A DNA stretch of 64,000 nucleotides from Streptococcus oralis ATCC 35037 (lineage in GTDB: Bacteria; Bacillota; Bacilli; Lactobacillales; Streptococcaceae), in assembly GCF_900637025.1 (NCBI RefSeq), contig NZ_LR134336.1, positions 1,194,001 to 1,258,000 on the forward strand, written 5' to 3'. A model generated the notes under the pieces. It was not told the DNA's origin and did not search any database. It worked only from the letters and a program-made list of their open reading frames with translations. Below are positions 28,522-37,930 of this stretch, in pieces; the first letter of the stretch is position 1, and each line of letters opens with the position of its first letter. The position numbers and the translations under genes are program-made.

Positions 28522-29310
28522 TTATTTTTCCTCCTCTGTATGATAGAAAGGGGCTTTCTTTCGATTTTGATAAAGTATGATAAAAATACCGAGTCCAATA
28601 AGGACAACTGATAACCATTGGGAAACTCGCAGACCAAAGAACATGAGACTATCCGTCCGCATCCCTTCGATAATCATACGACCAAAGCCATACCAAATCA
28701 AGTAGAATGCCGTAATATGACCACGTCTGATTCCCTTTAATTTTCGTCTAAAAATCAGAATCAAAGCAAATCCAATCAGATTCCAAACCGACTCATATAA
28801 GAAGGTCGGCTGACGGTAGCTACCGTCAATATACATCTGGTCACGGATAAAGCCTGGCAAATAATCCAAACTATCTACTGCTGCACCGTAGGCTTCTTGG
28901 TTAAAGAAGTTTCCCCAGCGCCCTAAACTCTGGGCAACCATGACGCTCGGTGCTGCAATATCTAAGAAATCCCAAGTATTGATCAGCTTTCTATCCGCAA
29001 AGATATAAAGGACAATAGCCCCTGCTATCAAACCCCCATAAATGGCCAAACCACCATTCCAGATGGCGATGATTTCACCTGGATTTTGCAGATAATAATC
29101 TAAGCGAAAGAGTACGTAGTATAGCCTAGCACCTAAAATAGCTACTGGAAAAGCAATCAGAATAAAATCCAAAATATCATCTGATAGAATTTTCTTTTTA
29201 GGAGCTTCTTTCATGGCAAGATAAACTGCTAAAACCAAACCAGCTACAATACACAAAGCATACCAACGAATAGCAAAGGGGCCAATTTCAAATGCGACTG
29301 GATTAATCAT
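28522..29310 (-). CDS. lgt: prolipoprotein diacylglyceryl transferase
   Basis: This 262-residue seven-helix membrane enzyme transfers diacylglycerol to lipobox cysteines, the first step of lipoprotein maturation (substrates here include PstS and the amino-acid-binding protein). YGGLIAG and the Lgt signature [13 protein letters not shown] are present. Starts within the last 8 bp of hprK. Confidence 0.96.
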   Translation of the reverse strand: MINPVAFEIGPFAIRWYALCIVAGLVLAVYLAMKEAPKKKILSDDILDFILIAFPVAILGARLYYVLFRLDYYLQNPGEIIAIWNGGLAIYGGLIAGAIVLYIFADRKLINTWDFLDIAAPSVMVAQSLGRWGNFFNQEAYGAAVDSLDYLPGFIRDQMYIDGSYRQPTFLYESVWNLIGFALILIFRRKLKGIRRGHITAFYLIWYGFGRMIIEGMRTDSLMFFGLRVSQWLSVVLIGLGIFIILYQNRKKAPFYHTEEEK

Positions 29311-30238
29311 GTTTCACCTCATTTTGAGCGATTAGATTTGTCAAGCGTTCTTCAAATAAACGCGTCGCATCAAAGCCCATTTCTTTAGCACGATAGTTCA
29401 TGGCAGCTGCCTCAATAACAACGGAGATATTGCGTCCTGTTTTTACTGGGATGCGGATACGCGGAATCGTTACACCAGAAACTTCGAGTTCTTCGGCATT
29501 GTTTCCTAGACGGTCAAAGGTCTTATGCGTATCATAATTTTCCAAATAAACTGCTAGCTGAACTTGTGAAGAATCTTTTACAGCACTTGCACCATAGAGA
29601 CTCATGATATCGATAATCCCAACTCCACGAATCTCAAGTAAATGCTTCAAGATTTCAGCAGGTTCGCCCCAAAGAGTCATCTCATCCTTAGAATAAATAT
29701 CTACACGATCGTCTGCTACTAGACGGTGTCCACGTTTCACAAGCTCAAGACCTGTCTCGCTCTTACCGATACCACTATCCCCTTGGATCAAGACACCCAT
29801 GCCATAGATATCCATCAAGACACCATGCACGCTAGTACGTTTAGCCAAACGGGAATCAAGGTAGCTAGAAAGTTCTCCAGATAAACGACTGGTTGCAGTT
29901 CGACTGGTTAAAATCGCAATCTTGCATTCCCTAGCAGCCCTCAACATTTCCTCTGGCACTACCAGACCACGAGCCACGATAACCGCAGGTGTTTCAGGTA
30001 GAAACATTTTCTTCAAAACTTGATAACGGTTCTGGGCAGGCATGGCAACTAAATAGGACCACTCCTTCATCCCTAACAGCTGAATCCGTTCTGGTGTATA
30101 GTAATCAAAATAGCCCGTCATTTCAAGACCAGGTCTCATAATGTCCGCAGTATTGATTTCTTTTTCAAGTAATTCGCCTTCACCATAGACAATATCTAGT
30201 CTGAGTTTTTCAATGACATCTCTTACTAAAACCGACAT
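29303..30238 (-). CDS. hprK: HPr kinase/phosphorylase
   Basis: The 311-residue bifunctional enzyme phosphorylates HPr on Ser46 and so drives CcpA-dependent catabolite control. The P-loop is GDSGIGKSE and the HprK signature [19 protein letters not shown] 30238 (MSVLVRDVI) has GGAGGAAATT directly upstream and is preferred over an in-frame codon five residues earlier. It heads the hprK-lgt unit, with an extended -10 TGA-TATAAT about 35 bp upstream. Confidence 0.96.
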   Translation of the reverse strand: MSVLVRDVIEKLRLDIVYGEGELLEKEINTADIMRPGLEMTGYFDYYTPERIQLLGMKEWSYLVAMPAQNRYQVLKKMFLPETPAVIVARGLVVPEEMLRAARECKIAILTSRTATSRLSGELSSYLDSRLAKRTSVHGVLMDIYGMGVLIQGDSGIGKSETGLELVKRGHRLVADDRVDIYSKDEMTLWGEPAEILKHLLEIRGVGIIDIMSLYGASAVKDSSQVQLAVYLENYDTHKTFDRLGNNAEELEVSGVTIPRIRIPVKTGRNISVVIEAAAMNYRAKEMGFDATRLFEERLTNLIAQNEVKHD

Positions 30239-30374
30239 AATTTCCTCCTTCAATCGAGTTCTCCCTACTATTATATCAGATTGTAGGTGGAAGTTTCCTT
30301 TTTTTGCAGGATTTACAGTATTTATTTGATGTTGCTTGGAAAAAGATTTGACTAGGAAGTCTTTTCCTACTCTT

Positions 30375-31337
30375 TTAAATCAACCGAGACAAATCTACTG
30401 CAAATCGGTCAACGTCTATCACCAAGTCCCTTCCAGATTTTTCTAAGTAAATCCTTGGAAGACCTTTTGTTAACATTCTGTTTGCATCAGCCATATCTTG
30501 AGGATAGGTATAGAACTGTTGACCTTTTGGAAACTGATTTTGGACTTGCCATTCTTCAAACTCCTTCAAAAAAGTCTTATGAGATGGCATGCTGACTTCT
30601 TCAAACAAAGAATAGTCAAAAAATCGTACCAAACGATATAGACCATGGATCTCATCCGCAAAGCACTTATCAATCTTTTCATAGGGGTAACCTCGTCTCT
30701 GATAAGCTTGGCATAAGTTTTGTAAGGACTCGCTTAATGCAACTGCATCTTTTTTTGCCAAACTTATAAAATACCGAACAGAAAATTCTTCCATACCAGT
30801 TCGTTTTTTCTTCCCTAAAAACTGTTGTGCACGCAAGAGCGACTCGGATAATCTTTCTTCATCTTGATAATAAAGAGCGTATAAAAGATTCATCACATTT
30901 TCTGGATAATAGGTTCCTTTCAACAAGGGTAAATCTTTGGGGACGAATGATGGAATGGCTGAAAAATCGTTACAAGCAAAAGAGGTAAACAAGCCTTTCA
31001 AAATTCCATCTGTGTAAATAGTTCCACTTGCCAACAAACCGCCTCTCATCAACTCAGTTCTTCCTGTTTGCCATAGCGCGTTGTTTAACTGTGTATAATC
31101 CCCATCTAAAAACGCAGCATAATAGGCAAAATATTTAGTATCATCTAGTAATAAGCTACTGTATAATTTTACCCTTAAAACCTTGTCAGACAATACTTTT
31201 GAATCGGTCAAATACTTTTCAAAAATTCTTTTGTTTGACTCTTCAAATTCCTTCCAATCGATCGGATCAGCACAATAACCCCAATCTTCCAAGTGATTTT
31301 CACGCATCTTTTGATATTCTTTTATATACTCTCTCAT
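30375..31337 (-). CDS. unknown protein, possibly Imm49-like immunity protein
   Basis: This 320-residue soluble protein has no signal peptide and is rich in aromatic, helical segments ([44 protein letters not shown]), suggesting TPR-like helical pairs. The arrangement recalls Imm49 immunity proteins of polymorphic toxin systems, but I am not sure. No toxin gene is adjacent. It sits between hprK and rpsU, which I remember as adjacent in S. pneumoniae, so it is probably an accessory insertion. SD is weak. Confidence 0.6.
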   Translation of the reverse strand: MREYIKEYQKMRENHLEDWGYCADPIDWKEFEESNKRIFEKYLTDSKVLSDKVLRVKLYSSLLLDDTKYFAYYAAFLDGDYTQLNNALWQTGRTELMRGGLLASGTIYTDGILKGLFTSFACNDFSAIPSFVPKDLPLLKGTYYPENVMNLLYALYYQDEERLSESLLRAQQFLGKKKRTGMEEFSVRYFISLAKKDAVALSESLQNLCQAYQRRGYPYEKIDKCFADEIHGLYRLVRFFDYSLFEEVSMPSHKTFLKEFEEWQVQNQFPKGQQFYTYPQDMADANRMLTKGLPRIYLEKSGRDLVIDVDRFAVDLSRLI

Positions 31338-31362
31338 AACAATTTCTTCCTCTAAACATTGT

Positions 31363-31392
31363 GCAAAAAAAGACTAGACAAATCTAGCCTTT
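31363..31392 (-). terminator. rpsU terminator
   Basis: Minus-strand GGCTAGA-TTTG-TCTAGTC followed by TTTTTTT, about 10 bp after the rpsU stop. Confidence 0.85.
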
Positions 31393-31401
31393 CATTTCAA
31401 A

Positions 31402-31578
31402 TTAGAATTTTTTACGTTTACGAGCTGCTTCTGATTTACGTTTACGTTTTACAGAAGGTTTTTCATAGAATTCACGTTTGCGTGTTTCTTGAAGAGTACC
31501 AGCTTTAGTAACCGCACGTTTAAAACGACGAAGTGCATCGTCAAGAGATTCATTCTTACGTACTACTGTTTTAGACAT
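31402..31578 (-). CDS. rpsU: ribosomal protein bS21
   Basis: The 58-residue basic protein of the small subunit, [20 protein letters not shown], ends in the Lys/Arg-rich tail [15 protein letters not shown] 31578 follows GAAGGGAGTG. bS21 helps the 30S subunit select mRNA near the anti-SD. It is monocistronic with its own strong promoter and terminator. Confidence 0.97.
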
Positions 31579-31612
31579 TTTTTTCACTCCCTTCAAGTTC
31601 AAGATCTATTCT

Positions 31613-31641
31613 ATTTTACACGCAAAATGAATAAATGTCAA
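31613..31641 (-). promoter_or_regulatory. rpsU promoter
   Basis: TTGACA (31636-31641), 17-bp spacer, TAAAAT (31613-31618) on the minus strand. Confidence 0.8.
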
Positions 31642-31657
31642 GAGAAAACTAAGTTTT

Positions 31658-32173
31658 TTATTTTTCATAATGACTAATAATATAGTCCACCATCTCCTCC
31701 ATCTCTGCTTCAGATAAAGGTAGTTCCCAGTTTGTTGTTTCCATTTTAAGAAAGGCATCACTGACCTCAGATTTATTATCTGGCAACAAAATGTTGCCGT
31801 CTTTTTCAAACATAATACCTATCCGATCATATAAGACATGAAGATTATTAGTTTTATTTTTATTTTTATTTGGATCAATATCAAAAGACTGTAAAGAGAT
31901 TAATATATCATTTCCTTTATAAGACAAATCAATCCACATATGATTTGATAAATCATATGGTCTAGATAATCTACTACCCGAGGTGTACTTTTTATTCCCC
32001 ATACCTCCTGAATATTGATTTCTTGTGTTATATGGTTTATCTTTTGACTTAGTAAAAAGAGAATTCCCTTCCTTATCTTTCTTCTTTGTAATGAATTTTA
32101 TTATTTTTTTTCTCTCTTCCGTTCTAGCGCTCTTATATGCTTCTTTTACTTTTAGAAATTCTTCTTTATTCAT
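31658..32173 (-). CDS. unrecognised 171-residue protein
   Basis: The protein starts MNKEEFLKVKEAYKSARTEE with SD TTAGGAGG at good spacing, so it is likely real. A basic lysine-rich N-terminal third is followed by a glycine/serine segment (NQYSGGMGNKKYTSGSRLSRPYD) and a beta-rich region, then an acidic helix at the C terminus. It is A+T-rich and uses many AAA/AAT codons compared with its neighbours, a sign of recent acquisition. No family recognised. It lies between nagB and rpsU, adjacent genes in pneumococcus as I remember it. Confidence 0.65.
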   Translation of the reverse strand: MNKEEFLKVKEAYKSARTEERKKIIKFITKKKDKEGNSLFTKSKDKPYNTRNQYSGGMGNKKYTSGSRLSRPYDLSNHMWIDLSYKGNDILISLQSFDIDPNKNKNKTNNLHVLYDRIGIMFEKDGNILLPDNKSEVSDAFLKMETTNWELPLSEAEMEEMVDYIISHYEK

Positions 32174-32211
32174 GTTATCCTCCTAACGTCATGTTGCAGT
32201 TTTATATGTCT

Positions 32212-32239
32212 AAAAACACTCACTCCAATGAGCAAGTGA
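32212..32239 (-). terminator. nagB terminator
   Basis: Minus-strand stem CACTTGCTC-ATTG-GAGTGAGTG (two GU pairs) followed by TTTTTAGA. Confidence 0.65.
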
Positions 32240-32247
32240 TTCTGAAT

Positions 32248-32955
32248 TTATTTTTCAAGTAAGCTTAGCGCTTCTGCATCTGCGATAATCGTCACGTCAG
32301 GGTGGTTTTGTAGACTACTTGCTGGTAAACTTTCAGTTACTGAACCTGATACTGTCCCAGCAATAGCTTCTGCTTTCGACTCACCGTAAGCAAAGAGAAT
32401 AATTGACTTAGCATCCAAGATGTTTTTAATCCCCATCGAAATGGCTTGGGTTGGAACGTCTTCAATCTTGTCAAAGAAGCGAGCGTTAGCTTCGATGGTA
32501 GACTGGTCAAGTTCGACTAGATGCGTTTGACTGTCAAATGGAGTACCAGGTTCATTAAAGCCGATATGTCCATTGCGACCGATTCCCAAAATTTGCAAAT
32601 CAACAGGATGGTCAGCCAAAATTTGATTATAGCGTTCTACTTCTTCTTCAGCATTGTCCTTAACCCCACGAGGCAAGAAGCTTTCTTTAAATGGTTTTTG
32701 GTTGAACAAGTTTTCCTGCATGAAGTAACGATAAGATTGTGGATTGTCCCCATCAAGCCCTACATACTCATCAAGGTTCACACTGGTTAGATTTGAAAAA
32801 TCAAGGTCACTCTCAACGATTTCCTTGTAAAATTCAAGTGGACTGCTTCCTGTCGCAAGTCCTAATGTTTGAGCACCATTGGCCAATTTTTCCTTCAAAA
32901 TCTCAAAAGCTACTTTTCCACCCTCGACTTGATTCTCAACTTTTATAACTTTCAT
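32248..32955 (-). CDS. nagB: glucosamine-6-phosphate deaminase
   Basis: This 235-residue enzyme converts glucosamine-6-phosphate to fructose-6-phosphate and ammonia, opening amino sugars to glycolysis. [13 protein letters not shown] binds the phosphate, [10 protein letters not shown] carries the catalytic Asp, and [14 protein letters not shown] holds the ring-opening His. It is transcribed from a promoter with a NagR-like operator and a possible cre, divergent from queA. Confidence 0.96.
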   Translation of the reverse strand: MKVIKVENQVEGGKVAFEILKEKLANGAQTLGLATGSSPLEFYKEIVESDLDFSNLTSVNLDEYVGLDGDNPQSYRYFMQENLFNQKPFKESFLPRGVKDNAEEEVERYNQILADHPVDLQILGIGRNGHIGFNEPGTPFDSQTHLVELDQSTIEANARFFDKIEDVPTQAISMGIKNILDAKSIILFAYGESKAEAIAGTVSGSVTESLPASSLQNHPDVTIIADAEALSLLEK

Positions 32956-32981
32956 TTTATATCCTCCATGTTTCTATATTC

Positions 32982-33010
32982 ATTATATGGTATAGACCAA
33001 TTTTTGTCAA
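32982..33010 (-). promoter_or_regulatory. nagB promoter
   Basis: TTGACA (33005-33010), 17-bp spacer, TATAAT (32982-32987) on the minus strand, SD GGAGG downstream. Confidence 0.85.
32988..32999. promoter_or_regulatory. NagR (GntR family) operator-like palindrome in nagB promoter
   Basis: TGGT-ATAG-ACCA fills most of the spacer between -35 and -10. It resembles the dre sites bound by DasR/NagR/YvoA regulators, which release DNA on binding glucosamine-6-phosphate or GlcNAc-6-phosphate. Position predicts repression. Confidence 0.65.
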
Positions 33011-33011
33011 G

Positions 33012-33025
33012 TGAAAACGATTTAT
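33012..33025 (+). promoter_or_regulatory. possible cre (CcpA) site upstream of nagB
   Basis: TGAAAACGATTTAT matches 12 of 14 positions of the cre consensus; it lies just upstream of the nagB -35 and in the queA upstream region. Confidence 0.45.
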
Positions 33026-33101
33026 TTTCCAAAAAAAGAGCGTCCAAACTTGAAACATGTTATAATGGATAAGATTAGAAGTTAGAAAGAATGATGAAAA
33101 A

Positions 33102-34130
33102 ATGAATACAGCTGATTTTGATTTCCACTTGCCTGAGGAATTGATTGCCCAAACGCCCCTTGAAAAACGAGATTCCTCCAAACTCCTCATCGTCAATCGT
33201 GAGACGGGTGAATTTCAGGATAAACACTTCCACTCTATTATTGATATGTTGGAACCAGGTGATGCTCTTGTTATGAATGACACCCGTGTTCTCCCTGCTC
33301 GTCTCTATGGTCAAAAAGAGGAGACAGGAGGCCATGTGGAACTTCTCCTCCTAAAAAACACTGCTGGAGATGAGTGGGAAGTGCTGGCTAAACCTGCCAA
33401 ACGCCTCAAGGTCGGTACTCGCGTCAGCTTTGGTGATGGTCGTCTCAGCGCTGTCGTTACAGAAGAACTAACTCACGGGGGCCGTATTGTCCGCTTTGAA
33501 TACCAAGGAATTTTCCTAGAAGTCTTGGAAAGTCTGGGAGAAATGCCGCTGCCACCGTATATCCACGAAAAATTGGATGACCGTGAACGTTATCAAACCG
33601 TCTACGCCAAGGAAAGTGGCTCTGCTGCAGCACCGACTGCTGGATTGCACTTCACCAAAGAACTGCTAGCAGAAATCCAAGCCAAGGGTGTCCATTTGGT
33701 TTATTTGACCCTCCACGTTGGTTTAGGAACCTTTAGACCTGTTTCTGTTGACAATCTGGACGAACATGAAATGCACTCGGAGTTCTACCAACTTTCTGAT
33801 GAAGCAGCTGCCACCCTTCGAACTGTCAAGGAAAATGGAGGTCGCGTCATCGCTGTTGGAACCACTTCGATCCGCACACTGGAAACCATCGGTTCCAAGT
33901 TTAATGGGCAAATCCAAGCAGATTCTGGCTGGACCAATATCTTTATCAAACCAGGCTACGACTGGAAGGTTGTAGACGCCTTCTCAACCAACTTCCACCT
34001 ACCCAAGTCAACTCTTGTTATGCTAGTTTCTGCCTTTGCTGGTCGTGACTTAGTCCTAGATGCTTATCACCATGCCATCCAAGAACACTACCGCTTCTTC
34101 AGTTTTGGAGATGCCATGTTTATCTATTAA
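33102..34130 (+). CDS. queA: S-adenosylmethionine:tRNA ribosyltransferase-isomerase
   Basis: The 342-residue enzyme makes epoxyqueuosine in tRNA from preQ1 and SAM. The QueA signatures [38 protein letters not shown] and [14 protein letters not shown] are present. An extended -10 TGT-TATAAT (33061-33066) lies upstream. The gene is divergent from nagB and ends in a strong bidirectional terminator. Confidence 0.97.
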   Translation: MNTADFDFHLPEELIAQTPLEKRDSSKLLIVNRETGEFQDKHFHSIIDMLEPGDALVMNDTRVLPARLYGQKEETGGHVELLLLKNTAGDEWEVLAKPAKRLKVGTRVSFGDGRLSAVVTEELTHGGRIVRFEYQGIFLEVLESLGEMPLPPYIHEKLDDRERYQTVYAKESGSAAAPTAGLHFTKELLAEIQAKGVHLVYLTLHVGLGTFRPVSVDNLDEHEMHSEFYQLSDEAAATLRTVKENGGRVIAVGTTSIRTLETIGSKFNGQIQADSGWTNIFIKPGYDWKVVDAFSTNFHLPKSTLVMLVSAFAGRDLVLDAYHHAIQEHYRFFSFGDAMFIY

Positions 34131-34131
34131 G

Positions 34132-34165
34132 AAAATCCCTATTAGGAAACCTAATAGGGATTTTT
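34132..34165. terminator. bidirectional terminator between queA and the YihY gene
   Basis: A 15-bp perfect stem (34132-34146 with 34150-34164), AAA loop, with A and T runs on either side. Confidence 0.92.
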
Positions 34166-34169
34166 CTAA

Positions 34170-35030
34170 TTATTCCATACTAAACTTTGGATCTTTCAAG
34201 CTCTGAACACTGGCATTGATAACTGCTCCGATAATCAAAATCTTTGCAATGAGAATAAACCAGAACATCATGACTACCACGATAATGGAACTGAAAAATC
34301 GGACATCAACCAGATGATTGACATAACTATTGACGTAGACAGAAAAGATATTCAATAAAAAGATAAGAGTTAGCAAGACAAAGACACTTCCTGGTAAAAC
34401 ATAGCGGATTCGTGGTGCTTTTACTTTTGGAAGGAAGTAATAAATCATGACTAGAATGGCAAAGATCAAGGCATAGACCAGAGGGCCTGTAAAATCTTGC
34501 AGGTAGGAAAATAGCGGACTGTCTGATTGCCAGTAAGTTTTGAGGAGGTTGAGCAACATACGACCAAACATACTCAAAAACAAGGCCAAGGCAAAAAGAA
34601 TCTGCAGGCCAAAACTAACAAGTAGACTCATCAACTGATGGGAGATAATTCCTCGACTCTTGGTCACCCCATAGGCTTTGTTAAAGGCTTTTTGGAGGAA
34701 ATCCATTGATTTCGAAAAGGTCCAGAGTGCAGATAAAACGGCAAAACTCAGCAAACCAGTTGATGGTTGAGTCAGAACTTCTCGGACAATCTTGGCAACC
34801 ACATCATACACCGTATCAGGCAAGAATTCCTTGATCGTCAGTAAGAAATTTGAGACTGGAATCTGAAAATAAGGCAAAATATTGACCATTATCATTAGCA
34901 AAGGAAAGATTGAAATCAACCAATAGTAGGCAACCGCAACACTGGTCAACTCGCTATCAGATGCTTGATAATAATGCAAAAAAGCTTTCAATAAGGGCCT
35001 GTCCATCAGCTCTTTCCACCACTTTTTCAT
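34170..35030 (-). CDS. YihY/BrkB-family membrane protein
   Basis: This 286-residue protein has six predicted helices and the family segments AVAYYWLISIFPLLM and LWTFSKSMDFLQKAFNKAYGV, with a basic cytoplasmic N terminus. It was once annotated as RNase BN; it is now regarded as an envelope protein of unknown role. It lies 29 bp after the antiporter gene at the end of the mnmL unit. Confidence 0.88.
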   Translation of the reverse strand: MKKWWKELMDRPLLKAFLHYYQASDSELTSVAVAYYWLISIFPLLMIMVNILPYFQIPVSNFLLTIKEFLPDTVYDVVAKIVREVLTQPSTGLLSFAVLSALWTFSKSMDFLQKAFNKAYGVTKSRGIISHQLMSLLVSFGLQILFALALFLSMFGRMLLNLLKTYWQSDSPLFSYLQDFTGPLVYALIFAILVMIYYFLPKVKAPRIRYVLPGSVFVLLTLIFLLNIFSVYVNSYVNHLVDVRFFSSIIVVVMMFWFILIAKILIIGAVINASVQSLKDPKFSME

Positions 35031-35059
35031 GTTCCATCCTCCGTCATTTTCTTCATCAT

Positions 35060-37114
35060 CTAAGTTCTTCTGATTAAATCTAGCATATCATAAGGTAAAG
35101 TATTTGCGGCTTCTTTCAGAGAATAATTCTCTAAATTATTCACATTTTGTCGTAGTTTTTTGGCATACTTGGCTGTTATCAGTTTAGCTTCTTCGTATTC
35201 AAAGATTGCCTTACGTTCGAGATAGTAGCCTCGTAGCATTTCATCGATATTGTTTGGCTTGATGCGATTGATAACCCGCTCAACAAAGGCACCACTTCCA
35301 ATAATGGCCGTCTCGCGTAGACGAGACTCTTGCATAAAGCTAATCAGAGAACTCTTGTAAACCCCTTTGAGGTTTTCCAAACTCTCGATAATCAGCTCTG
35401 TATTTTCCAAATACAACTCTGAAATCTGATCATAGTCAACTGCTAGTAGTTTACGAGATTCTTCATTCATCCAACTACGGAAAGTTTTGCCAAAGGTAAA
35501 CATTTCATGGAGTAGAAAGCGCAGTATCCGTAAGGAAACTAGGAAGTAATAAGTCACTCTAGAAGCGAAATTCCGATTGATACTCTGCTCCATGTTTTTT
35601 AGGTAACGTTGGTAAACTCGATAGCCACGTTCGCTGATTCTATTTTCTTCGTAGGCTTGCTCCAAACCATCACTCTCAATACTCAAGATAAGAAGCTTGA
35701 GGGACTCCCAGTCCTCTTGGACTCTCTTATTTTCCAGACTAAGGATGAGGTTTTCAATTCGACCATGATAATTATCAATAGCTGCATAAAGAGGAAGTTT
35801 GTTCTTGTGATGGTCTAGCTCTTTTTCTAATTCTGCAGCCACATCATTCAAAATCGCAATATGCATCAAATGGTCCTTGCTTTCCTCTTGTTCCTCAGAT
35901 AAGTGAGGGAGGACCAGTAAACCCGTTAAAAAGCTCAACAGTGTAACACCTGCTACTAGGAAGAGCAACAGAGGATACTCCTGCTCCAAATGACTTGGTA
36001 TGAGGAGAATAGTCGCGATAGATACTGTCCCTTTGACACCAGAGAAGGTCAAAAGAAGCATATCTTTCGTGTACTTATGAATTTTTTTCTTAAGTCGACG
36101 CGTCCTCACAAAGTAAAAACCAGCAATCATGACAAAGCGGATCGCAAAGAGTAAGAAGGTCAGAACGACAACTGAAAGCAGTAAAAGAAGGGGATTGTAG
36201 AGAGAATTAGACAAGATCGGCTCTGCTATCAACTCTAATTCCATTCCCAAGAGAACAAAGACTGATCCATTTAGCATAAAGGTCACGGTGTGCCAAACGG
36301 TCTCCGTCACGGTGTCTACCTGAGCCTCAAGGAGCGTAATTTTCTTAAAGCGACTGGCCTTCAAAATACCTGCAACCACTACTGCGATAATCCCTGAAAC
36401 ATGAAACTCTTCTGCGATGAAAAAGGTCATGAGCGGCAAACTTAGCTCTAGCAATAGTTCACTGGCTATATCTATCGCTCGTACACTCAGTAAAAAGCTA
36501 TGCAAAAAACGATTGACCATAGCCGTCACAAAACCGACTACAAAACCACCAAGTATAGAAAGTGCTAGGGAAGTTCCAGCTTTGCTGAAAGAAAAAGTTC
36601 CTGTTGTCCAAGCAGCAAGAGCCATCTGAAAGGCAACTAAACCAGAAGCGTCATTTAAGAGTCCTTCCCCTTTTAGGATATTAGAAACACGTTTTGGAAA
36701 ACGAAAACGTTCAGAAAGAGATGCGAAGGCAACCAAATCTGTTGGCCCAAGTGCCGCTCCAACTGCTAAACAGGCAGCCAAAGGAAGAGTCATCCAAAGG
36801 AAGTGAGCCATGCCCCCCAAGCTTAAGGTCGAGATAAAAATCACAGGAAAAATCAGAAAGACAACAATCCGCCAGTGCTTCAAAATGGACGTAATATCCG
36901 CTTCTTCTGCCTCCCGGAAAAGTAAGGGACCAATAACCATGGCCAGAAACAGCTCTGTATTGAGATGAAAGTCCGCATCGGGAACAAATAATCCAATCCC
37001 AATCCCCAAAAGAATTTGTACAAGAGGAAGGGGCAAAAAAGGGAGAAGTTTATTGGTCGTAGTTGAAATGATTAAGACAAATAAAAATAGAATCAAGTAA
37101 ATGAGTAATTCCAC
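35060..37114 (-). CDS. CPA1-type Na+/H+ antiporter
   Basis: This 684-residue protein has about twelve membrane helices in its first 410 residues, including the ion-binding ND motif in GLLNDASGLVAF and the GPTDLVAFASL segment of the NhaP/NHE family. A cytoplasmic C-terminal region of about 270 residues is charged and helical and probably regulatory. It should exchange Na+ or K+ for protons in pH and salt homeostasis. It follows a small 84-residue gene by 11 bp. Confidence 0.9.
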   Translation of the reverse strand: MELLIYLILFLFVLIISTTTNKLLPFLPLPLVQILLGIGIGLFVPDADFHLNTELFLAMVIGPLLFREAEEADITSILKHWRIVVFLIFPVIFISTLSLGGMAHFLWMTLPLAACLAVGAALGPTDLVAFASLSERFRFPKRVSNILKGEGLLNDASGLVAFQMALAAWTTGTFSFSKAGTSLALSILGGFVVGFVTAMVNRFLHSFLLSVRAIDIASELLLELSLPLMTFFIAEEFHVSGIIAVVVAGILKASRFKKITLLEAQVDTVTETVWHTVTFMLNGSVFVLLGMELELIAEPILSNSLYNPLLLLLSVVVLTFLLFAIRFVMIAGFYFVRTRRLKKKIHKYTKDMLLLTFSGVKGTVSIATILLIPSHLEQEYPLLLFLVAGVTLLSFLTGLLVLPHLSEEQEESKDHLMHIAILNDVAAELEKELDHHKNKLPLYAAIDNYHGRIENLILSLENKRVQEDWESLKLLILSIESDGLEQAYEENRISERGYRVYQRYLKNMEQSINRNFASRVTYYFLVSLRILRFLLHEMFTFGKTFRSWMNEESRKLLAVDYDQISELYLENTELIIESLENLKGVYKSSLISFMQESRLRETAIIGSGAFVERVINRIKPNNIDEMLRGYYLERKAIFEYEEAKLITAKYAKKLRQNVNNLENYSLKEAANTLPYDMLDLIRRT

Positions 37115-37125
37115 ACAATTCCTCC

Positions 37126-37380
37126 TTAATCTTTTTTACAACAAGATTCAAAAATCTCCTTTTGTTCTTGAATTTTCTGATCAATCTTAGAACAGTCTTT
37201 GTGCTCAATTTTTTTCTGGCATCGTTCCATTTCAAGAGCCACTAATTTTTTCTTGATTTTAAGCATCTTTTTGCTCATATGTGCTTCGTCGAGCACCCCG
37301 ACTGCTCGCTCGTGATGCGTTGACTCGACAAAATTTTGGCGCATTGCCTCAAGCTTCTCACGAAGGTATTGTTTATCCAT
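37126..37380 (-). CDS. small Lys/Glu-rich cysteine-containing protein of unknown function
   Basis: The 84-residue protein starts MDKQYLREKLEAMRQNFVES. It is helical and highly charged, with cysteines in MERCQKK, KDCSK and the terminal FESCCKKD. It overlaps the mnmM stop by 8 bp and is followed at 11 bp by the antiporter gene, so it is translated as part of the unit. No family recognised. Confidence 0.72.
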   Translation of the reverse strand: MDKQYLREKLEAMRQNFVESTHHERAVGVLDEAHMSKKMLKIKKKLVALEMERCQKKIEHKDCSKIDQKIQEQKEIFESCCKKD

Positions 37381-37930
37381 GTCTATACCTTTCTAATTTT
37401 TCAATCATAACTAAAAACGGTGGATTATTAACTTGGTTAAGAGTCCGATAAATGGCAGCTGTATACTCTTGTTGGTTCAACTGGCTAACAAACTCCAATA
37501 CAGCATCCCTCTCAGTATCTCCTCCTTCATGACCATAGTAGATCATAATGGCAATCCGTCCTCCTTTGACAAGCAAGTGACATAGCTTTTCTAAGGCTTT
37601 GATAGTAGTCTGAGGTTGGGTGATGACGGACTTGTCAGCAGAAGGTAAATAACCCAGATTAAAAATCCCTGCCTTAGCTTCTGTCACAAATTGGTCCAGT
37701 TTCTCATGACCTTGCAAGATTAACTGGGCATTTGTCATTCCAGCCTGATCCAAACGCTCTTGCGTCTTCTCCAAAGCCTTCTCCTGGATATCAAAGGCAT
37801 AGACTTTCTTAGCTAGCTTGGCTAGGAAAAGGGTATCGTGGCCATTGCCCATGGTCGCATCCACTACAATATCCTCTTTTGTCACAACCTCAGCCAAAAA
37901 ATCATGTGCCATCTCAAGTGGTCTTTTCAT
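37373..37930 (-). CDS. mnmM: tRNA methyltransferase MnmM (YtqB)
   Basis: This 185-residue SAM methyltransferase has motif I VDATMGNGHDTLFLA and the family motif FNLGYLPSADKSVITQP. The YtqB family has been shown to methylate nm5s2U34 to mnm5s2U34 in Gram-positive tRNAs. It overlaps mnmL by 17 bp, the conserved ytqA-ytqB pairing, which supports a joint role in wobble-uridine modification. Confidence 0.9.
   Translation of the reverse strand: MKRPLEMAHDFLAEVVTKEDIVVDATMGNGHDTLFLAKLAKKVYAFDIQEKALEKTQERLDQAGMTNAQLILQGHEKLDQFVTEAKAGIFNLGYLPSADKSVITQPQTTIKALEKLCHLLVKGGRIAIMIYYGHEGGDTERDAVLEFVSQLNQQEYTAAIYRTLNQVNNPPFLVMIEKLERYRHG

Noticed and set aside
30300..30365. GGAAAAAGA/TCTTTTCC hairpin after the 320-aa gene as terminator
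   Set aside because: The stem is short and A+T-rich and no T run follows.
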